NCBI GenBank assembly: GCA_019429055.1
Contig: JAHYJP010000009.1
Location: forward strand, 1-44,575
Length of the DNA: 44,575 bases
From: Bacteroidales bacterium
Lineage (GTDB): Bacteria > Bacteroidota > Bacteroidia > Bacteroidales > UBA7960
Direction of reading: 5' to 3'
Part shown: one piece after another, positions 33,406 through 41,529 of the stretch
Layout of the letters: every line of letters starts with the position of its first letter
Position numbering within the stretch: the first letter of the stretch is position 1
Made by a program: the position numbers and the translations under genes
Notes under the pieces: model-generated
What the model saw: only the letters and a program-made list of their open reading frames with translations
Database searches by the model: none
Told to the model about the DNA's origin: nothing

Positions 33406-35778
33406 TCAGAGTTCTATTCCGACAATTTTTAAATCTTCGGGCAATCCGGGCGATTCTTTTTGTTCGGCAAAATAGTTTCCAAGAAAAGTTTTATGAAGGC
33501 TCAATTCCTTATCCTGATGCTCGTCGAGCAGGGGAATGATCTTATCATCTATGAGTGAGAGACCCATATTATCCTTTTCACCGGTGGATCCGGCAGGGCA
33601 AGAACAAATAAGATAAAGCCTGTCAGCCTTTTTTAACTGCACCTCGGCAATTATCTTGTTTTTAGTTACCTTATTCTGGCTGTCCTGAAATTTGTTAGCA
33701 TTGAATCTTTGTAATTCCTGGTATTCAGAATTGAGTTTTTTGGTCAGGTCCTTTTTCATGCGGGCTATGGCAAGGTATAGCCCGATCTGCTCACCTGAAA
33801 ATACAATTTTGTGATTTGCTTTATCAATCCATAACAGAGAAATGTTTATCCGCGATTGACTTATATCCAACTGATTGGCGAGAATCTGGATCTGTTCATT
33901 CATGTTTTCAGCAATGATCCTGGGATCCTTCTGGTAAATATTATTGGAAAATTTTTCGAGCAGATGAGAAAGATAAAGATTTACAAGACTACCCTTAATT
34001 GTTGGAAGACTGATTCCTGCCAAAGCAATTACTATTGTGCCATCAATTTGTTTTACCCATAGAAAACCGGATTTTTCACTTTGATTTCTGATGTTTGAAA
34101 AAATGAATGCACGACCATTGAATGCAGCAGGCAGTACCTCAAGGCCCGGAAGCATATAATTATTTATTTCGTTTGCAAAATAAATGTTATTATGGTAATC
34201 TTTTTCATGAACTGCTATATCCTTCTCAAGCCGCATGATCCTTTCATTCTGCCGTTCCGTATGTTTTTCCATCTTGTCAATTTTTTCGCAATTATCATGT
34301 ATGATCTTATTCTGTTTCTTTACCAGTCGGTCGGTACTTATGCGGCGATAGTTGGAAACAAAAAACAAAATACCCAAAATTACAAGTATTGAAAAAGCTA
34401 TGATAAATGTGTTAGCCAGATGTTTCTTTTGTTTGAGTTCGGCATGGCTCTTATCCAGTTCCAGTTGCTTAAGTTCCATGGCTTGGATCTGTTTCTCCGA
34501 CCGGTAAAGGGCATCCATCTCAGTAAGTTTCTTCTGCTTTTCAATATCGAGCAATGAATCATTAAGGTTTTTATACTGCTGATAATTTTTTAAAGCCTCC
34601 TGAAAAAAACCTTGCCTTTCTCTGACCTCTGATAATACTTTCCATCCAAGTGCTTGTACGCTTGTGGATTCAATTGCCTGGGCAATCTCCAGGCTTTCAC
34701 GGGCATAACGATAGGCCAGATTGTAGTTGCCTCTGTACAAATAAAGATTAGCAAGATTTCTGAGAATATTTGCCTTTATATGCTGATTATTGGTTTCTTC
34801 AGCGAGGTTCAGTGCTCTGTTAAAATAATCCAAAGCTTTTTCAAACTCTTTTTTCCGCACATACACCTGGCCGAGATTCAACATGGTATGTGCTTCCATT
34901 CTATGGCTTCTGAGCAGGATGGCATGATCAAGAGCTTCGAGATAGTGTTTTTCGGCTTCGTCGTTCATCTCAGATTCAAAATAAAGGGCACCGATACTGA
35001 TATGTATGTTGGCCAGAGCATCATTATTTGGAAATTTTGCAAAATGGTCAAGGGCCATGGTATAATACTTCATGGCATTATCAAAATCTGACAGTTCGCT
35101 GTAAATATTGCCCATTCCTAAAAAAATACTGCCATTATTTCCTTCAATCCCCAGACTATCATTTAAGTCCAAAGCCTGCTGATGGTATGATAAACTCAGA
35201 ATGTAATTTCCTATGTGGTAATAGCAAGCTCCTTGATTGAGTTTTATTCTGGCGATTAAATAACAGATGTTATTTTGTTCAGCCAGTTTTAACGCTTCAT
35301 GGTATAGTTCTAATGCCTGTGGGTATATACCCTGGTAAAAAAATATATTCCCCTTCGAGATAATGGTGTTTATATGACCATCAATGTCGTTTACTTTCAG
35401 ATATGCTTGTCCGAAAACTTCATAAGCATCAAGGGCATCTTCGTATTTTCCCCACAATTTGTAATGTAAGGCAATGTATCCGAGGACTTTTATCCTGAGA
35501 AGTTCAAACATTTTTTCTTCTTCCGGACCGGGTGATTGATCCAGTTTTTTTTCTGCCATTTTGAGAGCTTCCTTATAAAAGTGTAGCGCAGCGTCAAAGT
35601 CAGTATGCTCAAAATGATCTCCCATTTTTAAGATAAGCTCAAACTTCATGGAGTCGCTTTCGGCTTTCTCAAGACGTGACTCAATGTTGCCAATCGTTTC
35701 ATTTGCACTCACAATAGCAGGCAGAAAAAGTAAAAGAATGAAAACTCCCGGAAACCGGGTAGTCGTTTTTATGGGCAT
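33406..35778 (-). CDS. TPR-coiled-coil membrane protein with degenerate SpoIIE-like phosphatase domain
   Basis: 790 residues from ATG 35778; the track's TTG at 35805 overlaps a possible -7 box. A signal peptide precedes about nine TPRs (~35-400), a helical region, one transmembrane helix near 464 (FIIAFSILVILGILFF), a coiled coil (~485-525), and a C-terminal domain of PP2C/SpoIIE order (~530-790). In intact members I recall DIVSGDFYW, VADCTGHGVPGA and a TDG motif. Here the corresponding segments read NQSEKSGFLW, ALAGISLPTIKGS and ICSCPAG, so the metal-binding aspartates are missing. It probably acts as a signalling scaffold rather than a phosphatase, possibly binding a kinase or anti-sigma partner. 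The architecture is otherwise common in Bacteroidota. Confidence 0.82.
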   Translation of the reverse strand: MPIKTTTRFPGVFILLLFLPAIVSANETIGNIESRLEKAESDSMKFELILKMGDHFEHTDFDAALHFYKEALKMAEKKLDQSPGPEEEKMFELLRIKVLGYIALHYKLWGKYEDALDAYEVFGQAYLKVNDIDGHINTIISKGNIFFYQGIYPQALELYHEALKLAEQNNICYLIARIKLNQGACYYHIGNYILSLSYHQQALDLNDSLGIEGNNGSIFLGMGNIYSELSDFDNAMKYYTMALDHFAKFPNNDALANIHISIGALYFESEMNDEAEKHYLEALDHAILLRSHRMEAHTMLNLGQVYVRKKEFEKALDYFNRALNLAEETNNQHIKANILRNLANLYLYRGNYNLAYRYARESLEIAQAIESTSVQALGWKVLSEVRERQGFFQEALKNYQQYKNLNDSLLDIEKQKKLTEMDALYRSEKQIQAMELKQLELDKSHAELKQKKHLANTFIIAFSILVILGILFFVSNYRRISTDRLVKKQNKIIHDNCEKIDKMEKHTERQNERIMRLEKDIAVHEKDYHNNIYFANEINNYMLPGLEVLPAAFNGRAFIFSNIRNQSEKSGFLWVKQIDGTIVIALAGISLPTIKGSLVNLYLSHLLEKFSNNIYQKDPRIIAENMNEQIQILANQLDISQSRINISLLWIDKANHKIVFSGEQIGLYLAIARMKKDLTKKLNSEYQELQRFNANKFQDSQNKVTKNKIIAEVQLKKADRLYLICSCPAGSTGEKDNMGLSLIDDKIIPLLDEHQDKELSLHKTFLGNYFAEQKESPGLPEDLKIVGIEL

Positions 35779-35802
35779 CGCGCGTATGTTTATTCCTCTT
35801 AA

Positions 35803-35810
35803 CAAAAATA
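35803..35810 (-). promoter_or_regulatory. Candidate -7 box for the TPR/SpoIIE-like gene
   Basis: On the minus strand the bases read TATTTTTG, a match to TAnnTTTG, about 25 nt before ATG 35778. No clear TTG is present at -33, so this is weak evidence, but it supports the ATG over the upstream TTG start. Confidence 0.35.
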
Positions 35811-36010
35811 TCTAAATATTTCATAAAATTTGAACTTGTTTGTCTTTTTGTTGAAAAACTTTAATGTTAATTTGTGGTTTACTTCTATTAAAAGGCAGAA
35901 TTTGCAACTGTTACCTTATGGGTTTAATTTTAAAATATCTTAGTATCTTGCGGATTCAATTGCAGCTTAAATCAAACATGAACGATAGTTTTTATTAATC
36001 TAAATCAATT

Positions 36011-37237
36011 ATGAAGAAAGTTTTCCCGTTATTAGTGGTTTTAGTACTTTTTTATTTTGCATCCTGCAGTATACAGAGTGGCAGCAGAATTCCTGCATCT
36101 GAGCAATATGTGGTTATGCTTTCCATGGATGGATTTCGCTGGGATTATGCTGACCGGGTTGAAACGCCCTATCTGGACTATATTGCCAGCCGTGGTGTCC
36201 AGGCCGAATACATCAAACCTGCCTTTCCCTCCAAAACCTTTCCCAATCATTACAGCATGGCAACCGGTCTGTACCCCGATAACCATGGTATAGTGGATAA
36301 TAATTTCACCTGTACTGATCTGGGTCTGACCTATCGGTTGGGCGATCGTGAAGCGGTTGAAAACGGCGATTTTTACGGAGGTGAGCCTATGTGGGTTACT
36401 GCTGAGAAGCAGGGTGTAACCTCAGCTTCATTTTTCTGGGTGGGATCAGAAGCACCTGTGCAGGGTATCCAGCCCACTTACTGGAAGCGTTACGACGGAA
36501 GGGTACCGTTTACAGAGCGTATCGATACTGTGCTCTATTGGCTGCAGTTACCTATCGAAAAGAGACCCCGCCTCATAACCTTTTACTTCCAGGAACCCGA
36601 CAGCCAGGGACATCGGACCGGTCCTGACAGTCCTGAGATTGATGAGCTGGTAGTACAACTGGATTCGCTGGTGGGTTTACTGATCAACGGTCTCAAGGCT
36701 CTTGATCATTACAGGTATATAAACCTGATCGTAACATCCGACCACGGAATGACCGAAGTTAGCCCCGATCGGTATGTGGATATTTCGGAATACACTCCCC
36801 GCGACTGGTATGAGCGAAGTCATGGTGGAAACCCGATCTTGCACGTAAATCCCAAACCGGGTATGATAGATTCTGCTTTTGCTATTTTGAGCGAAGTTGA
36901 AAACATTTCAGTATGGAAGAAGGCCGATGTGCCGGAAAGGCTTAACTACGGAACCAACCCACGTATAGGAGACCTGGTGATTCTTGCCGACAGTACTTGG
37001 AGTCTGGGCTGGGGAAAACCCCGCAATACCTATTATACGGGCGGTGCACACGGTTGGGATAACGCAAAAAAGGATATGCATGCCATTTTTTATGCCATGG
37101 GCCCGGCTTTTAAAATAAATCACAGACATCCGGCCATAGAAGTGGTGGATCTTTACCCTTTGATAACGCGGATCATGGGTTTAAAACCTGCAGAAGTAGA
37201 TGGAAAACCTGAAAGGGTAGAAGGGATGTTACGCTAA
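36011..37237 (+). CDS. Ectonucleotide pyrophosphatase/phosphodiesterase (NPP family) lipoprotein
   Basis: 408 residues. The lipoprotein signal (FYFASCSIQSG, Cys19) would place it on the periplasmic or outer-membrane surface. The alkaline-phosphatase-superfamily NPP pattern is complete: metal Asp40 (MLSMDGFRWDY), nucleophile Thr76 (AFPSKTFPNHYS), then EPDSQGHRTGPDS, TSDHGM and GGAHGWDN. NPP enzymes hydrolyse phosphodiester or pyrophosphate bonds of nucleotides or other diesters such as choline phosphoesters. The exact substrate cannot be told here. It likely serves nucleotide or phosphate scavenging. It ends at a bidirectional terminator. Confidence 0.92.
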   Translation: MKKVFPLLVVLVLFYFASCSIQSGSRIPASEQYVVMLSMDGFRWDYADRVETPYLDYIASRGVQAEYIKPAFPSKTFPNHYSMATGLYPDNHGIVDNNFTCTDLGLTYRLGDREAVENGDFYGGEPMWVTAEKQGVTSASFFWVGSEAPVQGIQPTYWKRYDGRVPFTERIDTVLYWLQLPIEKRPRLITFYFQEPDSQGHRTGPDSPEIDELVVQLDSLVGLLINGLKALDHYRYINLIVTSDHGMTEVSPDRYVDISEYTPRDWYERSHGGNPILHVNPKPGMIDSAFAILSEVENISVWKKADVPERLNYGTNPRIGDLVILADSTWSLGWGKPRNTYYTGGAHGWDNAKKDMHAIFYAMGPAFKINHRHPAIEVVDLYPLITRIMGLKPAEVDGKPERVEGMLR

Positions 37238-37282
37238 GAAATCCGGGTTAATGATTTCAATGCACTGTAACCAATAACTAAA

Positions 37283-37321
37283 AAAACAAAAGGCCTCCTG
37301 CTCGGGAGGCCTTTTGTTTTT
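37283..37321. terminator. Bidirectional intrinsic terminator
   Basis: AAAACAAAAGGCCTCC pairs perfectly with GGAGGCCTTTTGTTTT (16 bp, 6-nt loop). A-rich and T-rich flanks allow use in both directions between the convergent NPP (+) and lipoprotein (-) genes. Confidence 0.9.
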
Positions 37322-37338
37322 AATGAAATATTTTGGTT

Positions 37339-37929
37339 TTACAAAGGACGGGTAAGGTCGAAATCGGCCTGGAACACAATCTCTCCATGATAAAGAAGTC
37401 TGTAGCTGAAATTGCTCATTTCTTCATTCAAAACTACATGCCATTCGCGGTTAAGCGTATCTACAAGAAGATCAATGGTGTAATCATCTGCCGGAAAATG
37501 TTGTCTGAATGCATCGCCTGTTCCATCGGAATAGCCGCCATAAAGGGTCTGATCTTCGGGCGTGCCGTCCTCATGGCGATGGTCGTGCCTGAATCGCAGC
37601 CTGCCATCTTCAGCCAGGAACATCCAGGTTCGTGATTTGTCATCATCAATGTGAAAAGGGATTTGCACCTGGCCGGGTTCGCAAACCGTTACATGCATCA
37701 CCAGATCTTTGCCGGCCCAGCTTTCTCTGCCTTCCTGCATGTAAGTTTCCTGTCCGCGGAAGGATTGCCCGCAAAGACTTGCCAGGTTGTTGAGAAATGC
37801 CTGCTCGCTGTCAGGAAGCAAAAACTCAGCTTCATCAATGGTTTCTGTTTGTTGTTCCTGGCGGGGGCCCGTGCCGCAAAAACTCAGCAGGAATGCCAGT
37901 GTCATCAAAATAAGGATTTGTTTCTTCAT
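37339..37929 (-). CDS. Small predicted lipoprotein, function unknown
   Basis: 196 residues from ATG 37929, which gives a proper lipoprotein signal (KKQILILMTLAFLLSFCGTG); the track's ORF starts 13 residues earlier. The mature part is hydrophilic with a conserved-looking core (LNNLASLCGQSFRGQETYM; DDDKSRTWMFLAEDGRLRFRHDHRHEDG). The many His/Asp residues around RFRHDHRHEDG might bind metal, but no family is recognised. It is 44 bp downstream of the M19 dipeptidase gene and probably in the same operon. Confidence 0.7.
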   Translation of the reverse strand: MKKQILILMTLAFLLSFCGTGPRQEQQTETIDEAEFLLPDSEQAFLNNLASLCGQSFRGQETYMQEGRESWAGKDLVMHVTVCEPGQVQIPFHIDDDKSRTWMFLAEDGRLRFRHDHRHEDGTPEDQTLYGGYSDGTGDAFRQHFPADDYTIDLLVDTLNREWHVVLNEEMSNFSYRLLYHGEIVFQADFDLTRPL

Positions 37930-37973
37930 GTTTGTCGATTTGTGGTTTGAAATAATTATCGTTTGCAATGATA

Positions 37974-39197
37974 CTAAATTTCCCGCAAATCATATGCTTC
38001 CCGAAACACACGCATGAAATTACCCGACCATATTTTCTCAATTTCTTCTTTATTATAGCCTCGTCTGAGCATTTCAACAGTTAGATTATGCATTTCCGAA
38101 ACATCATAGCAATCTTCAAGTTGTCCGCCACCGTCAAAGTCACTTCCAATACCTACATGATCGATACCTATAAGGTTAACAATATAATCGAGATGGTCAA
38201 TTATGTCGGCGACGGTGGGCAACTGCGACGGAAAATCCCGATCAATGGCATACCATTCTGAACGGGCTTCTTCCATTTGTTCGTCGGTAAGATTCTGGAA
38301 GTTGTTGTAACGCTCTCTTAGTTCTGCGCGGGCCGAATCTCTTGGTGGGTTTGGTGGAAGCTCAGTAACATATAGGAAGCAGAGCTGAACTACACCACCG
38401 TTTTCAGCAAGTGCTTTCAACATATCGTCATTCAGGTTGCGCGGATTATCATAAACCGAACGTGCATTGGAGTGTGATGCAATAACCGGTGCCGTGCTGA
38501 TCTCAAGCACATCGTAAAAGGCATCGTCGGAAATATGGCTCACATCTACCATCATTCCCATATGGTTGATTTTTTTTACCAGTTCGCGGCCTATTTCTGA
38601 GAGGCCACCATGCTCCGGTCCTTCACGATCGTCGGATGAATCACTGAAATGATTGTTGCGGGTGTGTGACAACGTTACATACCTTGCTCCAAGTTCATAG
38701 TACTTTTCAAGCCGGTAAAGATCATCACCAATCGGATAAGCATTCTCAAGCCCTATGTAAATGGCTTTTTTACCCTTATTTCTCAGTCTGTATGCATCAT
38801 CAGGTGTTATCGCCAGTTCTGCAAGATCGCTGTTTTGCTCCAGAGCATCATGTATGGTTTCAAATAATCCAAGAGCCCTTTGATGGGCAATATCCCATGC
38901 TTCGGGAGTGCTTTCGCCTTGTCCGAGAAAAACGGCAAAGAATGCGGCATCCAATCCACCTTCATCCATTCTTGGAAAGTCGAGCTTGCCACCTCCACGA
39001 TTGGGATCATTGTGAACTCCAAGGTCGAGTCCGCGGCGTCCAAGCATTAAAGGTGTATCAGTATGGCTGTCAAGGGTAAGGATTTCACTGTGTATTTGCC
39101 GGGCCTGCTTTAAAAGCTGGTCATCGGAATGTTTACAGGCTGAAAAAACAAGGGCTGCGATCAGTAAACCCGGGAGTAAGATTCTTTTTGGTAGCAT
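37974..39197 (-). CDS. Membrane dipeptidase, peptidase family M19
   Basis: 407 residues from ATG 39197, giving a lipoprotein signal (LLIAALVFSACKHSDD). M19 zinc-binding pattern: His-x-Asp (LDSHTDTP), Glu (IGLENAYPIG), His (VDVSHISD) and His (VIASHSNARS), plus GIGSDFDGGGQ near the C terminus. The enzyme hydrolyses a wide range of dipeptides, including some D-amino-acid dipeptides, outside the cytoplasm. The acidic CKHSDD start is loosely like the Bacteroidota surface-export signal. A small lipoprotein gene follows. The family is firm. Confidence 0.92.
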   Translation of the reverse strand: MLPKRILLPGLLIAALVFSACKHSDDQLLKQARQIHSEILTLDSHTDTPLMLGRRGLDLGVHNDPNRGGGKLDFPRMDEGGLDAAFFAVFLGQGESTPEAWDIAHQRALGLFETIHDALEQNSDLAELAITPDDAYRLRNKGKKAIYIGLENAYPIGDDLYRLEKYYELGARYVTLSHTRNNHFSDSSDDREGPEHGGLSEIGRELVKKINHMGMMVDVSHISDDAFYDVLEISTAPVIASHSNARSVYDNPRNLNDDMLKALAENGGVVQLCFLYVTELPPNPPRDSARAELRERYNNFQNLTDEQMEEARSEWYAIDRDFPSQLPTVADIIDHLDYIVNLIGIDHVGIGSDFDGGGQLEDCYDVSEMHNLTVEMLRRGYNKEEIEKIWSGNFMRVFREAYDLREI

Positions 39198-39292
39198 AGG
39201 GAAAGTGAGATTTAAAAGTAATTTTTTTGAAGCGTTAAAAATAACCAAAAGCCGCAAGCGAAATTCTTTTTTTATGGTTTTTTAAGGAGCTG

Positions 39293-39330
39293 GCTAACAA
39301 AACAGGAGCAGGGTTTTGCTGCCCTGCTCC
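39293..39330 (-). terminator. Terminator after the S9 oligopeptidase gene
   Basis: GGAGCAGGG pairs with CCCTGCTCC (9 bp, 8-nt loop). On the minus strand it is followed by TGTTTTGTT. It lies 36 bp past the S9 stop codon and separates that gene from the M19 dipeptidase. Confidence 0.65.
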
Positions 39331-39365
39331 CGGAAAAGTTTTCTATGGAAAAAATATGGGGTTAT

Positions 39366-41477
39366 CTATTCGATCAGATCAAGCAGGAAAGCATACTGCA
39401 GTGCAACCTCCTGCAATCTTCTCAACCGGCCTGATGCGCCGCCATGCCCGGCCTCCATGTTGGTTGTGAGCAGAATTTTTGTATCGGCCGTATTGTATTT
39501 CCTTAGCTTGGCGGTCCATTTGGTAGGCTCCCAGAATTGTACCTGCGAGTCGTGTAAGCCAGACGTAATAAGTAAATTGGGGTAACCCTGCCGGGTTATC
39601 TGGTCGTAGGGCGAATAGGAAAGCATATAGTCATAGTACTCTTTAATATTGGGATTTCCCCATTCATCATACTCAGCAGTGGTAAGTGGAATGGTTTCGT
39701 CAAGCATGGTTGTTACCACATCCACAAAAGGCACACTGGCAATAATCCCTTTATAAAGCTCCGGTCGCATGTTTATAACAGCACCTACAAGCAGTCCGCC
39801 GGCACTTCCACCCGATGCAAAAAGTTTTCCGGGCGATGTGTAATTATTGGCTATGAGATATTCCGATACATCAATAAAATCGTAAAAGGTATTTCTCTTA
39901 TTGAGAAGTTTTCCATCATCATACCATTGTCTGCCCATATCCTGGCCACCTCTTATATGCGCCATTGCATATATAAACCCTCTGTCGATCAGGCTGATGG
40001 CGTTGGAGTTAAATCTAGGGTCAACACTGAAACCATATGAACCGTAACCGTACTGAAGCAATGGATTATTGCCTGTTGGATCAAGGTTACGGCGGTAAAC
40101 AATAGTGATCGGAATCTGCTCACCATCGCGGGCAGGAGCATATAAACGACGGGTTTCATAATCTGCAGGATCAAAATCGCCAAGTACAGTTTGCTGCCAT
40201 ATTTGCGATTGCTCGCGGGTGTTCATATTATAATCATAAATTGTAGAGGGTGTTGTGAGCGATGTATAGCTGAAGCGGAAAATATCGGTATCCATTTCTT
40301 CGTTGATGTGGATACCTGCAGTATAGGCTTCTTCCTCAAAGCTGATGTAATGTTCATTTCCGTCATTCTGACGAATTATGCGCATTTCCCTAAGACCATT
40401 TCTTCGTTCCTGAAGAACCAGGTGGTTGCTGAAAACCGACATCCCTTCAAGCAGAACATCCTCACGGTGAGGGATCACCTCGCTCCAGTTGCGTGAGCCG
40501 GTTCTTTCGGCCGGGGTTTCCATAAGCCTGAAGTTTTGGGCATCTTTGTTGGTGATTACATAAAATTTACCCTTGTAATGTTCTATAACATAAAGCCTGT
40601 CCTTCTGCCGGGGTTCAAATACTCTGAACCGGCCATCAGGATTGTCTGATTCAAGGATCAGCGTTTCATTGCTCGCCGAACTGCTCATACTTATGGTCAG
40701 GTATTTTCCGTCTTTGGTTTTGGAAACACCCATGTAATAATAAGTATCATCCTCTTCGTAATAAACTTCTTCAGCGGCTTCTTGACCCAGCGTATTATAT
40801 CTTAATATACGCTCATAACGCAAGGTAATGGGGTCAAGCACAGTATAGAAAATGGTTTGGTTGTCAGCTGCCCAAACCACATCGCCCGCAGCAAATTCAG
40901 CATAGGTGGGTCGTGTTTCTGATGTTTCAAGATCCTTGATAAAAATAGTATGTTGCCTGCGGCCAATAGTATCAACAGTATAAGCAATCTGCCGGTTATC
41001 AGGACTTATATCGTAATTTCCAATCCTGTAATAGTTATAGCCTTCAGCCATTTGGGGTACATTCAGCAGAATTACTTCGGGTGCATCCATGTTTCCTTTT
41101 CTGCGGCAATAAATGGGATATTCGCCACCTTCCTCGTAACGGGTGTAATAGTAATAGCCGTTGTGAAACCAGGGGGCTGAGCTTTCATCCTGCTTGATCC
41201 TTCCCAGCATCTCATCATAAAGTTTTTGCTGAAGTGCTTCGGTATGCGACATCACTGTTTTCAGATACTCATTTTCAGCGTTCAGGTAGTCAATAACGGC
41301 CGGGTTTTCGCGGTCGCGCATCCAGTAGTAAAAATCAATGCGCGTATCACCGTGCATAATCAGTTGTTCTTCAATTTTTTCGGCAACAGGGGGTTGGGCC
41401 TTTTTTGCAGGAGTCGTGCAGGAATAAAAAAGGGTAATTGCCAAAAAGAAAACCAGTAAATGAGCTGTGCTTTTCAT
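39366..41477 (-). CDS. Prolyl-oligopeptidase family S9A lipoprotein (oligopeptidase B-like)
   Basis: 703 residues. Lipoprotein signal (TLFYSCTTPAKK). The seven-bladed propeller (~70-430) is followed by the alpha/beta-hydrolase domain with the complete triad: Ser near 555 (ASGGSAGGLLVGA), Asp near 643 (LHDSQVQFWEP) and His near 676 (EAGHGGASGR). The pattern around HIRGGQDMGRQWYDDGKLLNK and SGLHDSQV is that of oligopeptidase B/PtrB, which cuts short peptides after Arg or Lys, rather than prolyl endopeptidase. The signal peptide makes it an envelope enzyme, fitting a peptide-scavenging role with M19 and PAD genes nearby. Confidence 0.92.
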   Translation of the reverse strand: MKSTAHLLVFFLAITLFYSCTTPAKKAQPPVAEKIEEQLIMHGDTRIDFYYWMRDRENPAVIDYLNAENEYLKTVMSHTEALQQKLYDEMLGRIKQDESSAPWFHNGYYYYTRYEEGGEYPIYCRRKGNMDAPEVILLNVPQMAEGYNYYRIGNYDISPDNRQIAYTVDTIGRRQHTIFIKDLETSETRPTYAEFAAGDVVWAADNQTIFYTVLDPITLRYERILRYNTLGQEAAEEVYYEEDDTYYYMGVSKTKDGKYLTISMSSSASNETLILESDNPDGRFRVFEPRQKDRLYVIEHYKGKFYVITNKDAQNFRLMETPAERTGSRNWSEVIPHREDVLLEGMSVFSNHLVLQERRNGLREMRIIRQNDGNEHYISFEEEAYTAGIHINEEMDTDIFRFSYTSLTTPSTIYDYNMNTREQSQIWQQTVLGDFDPADYETRRLYAPARDGEQIPITIVYRRNLDPTGNNPLLQYGYGSYGFSVDPRFNSNAISLIDRGFIYAMAHIRGGQDMGRQWYDDGKLLNKRNTFYDFIDVSEYLIANNYTSPGKLFASGGSAGGLLVGAVINMRPELYKGIIASVPFVDVVTTMLDETIPLTTAEYDEWGNPNIKEYYDYMLSYSPYDQITRQGYPNLLITSGLHDSQVQFWEPTKWTAKLRKYNTADTKILLTTNMEAGHGGASGRLRRLQEVALQYAFLLDLIE

Positions 41478-41529
41478 AAAAAAGTGTGTTTAAATTTGGA
41501 TTTAGGGGTTTGTAAAGGGATATAACTTG

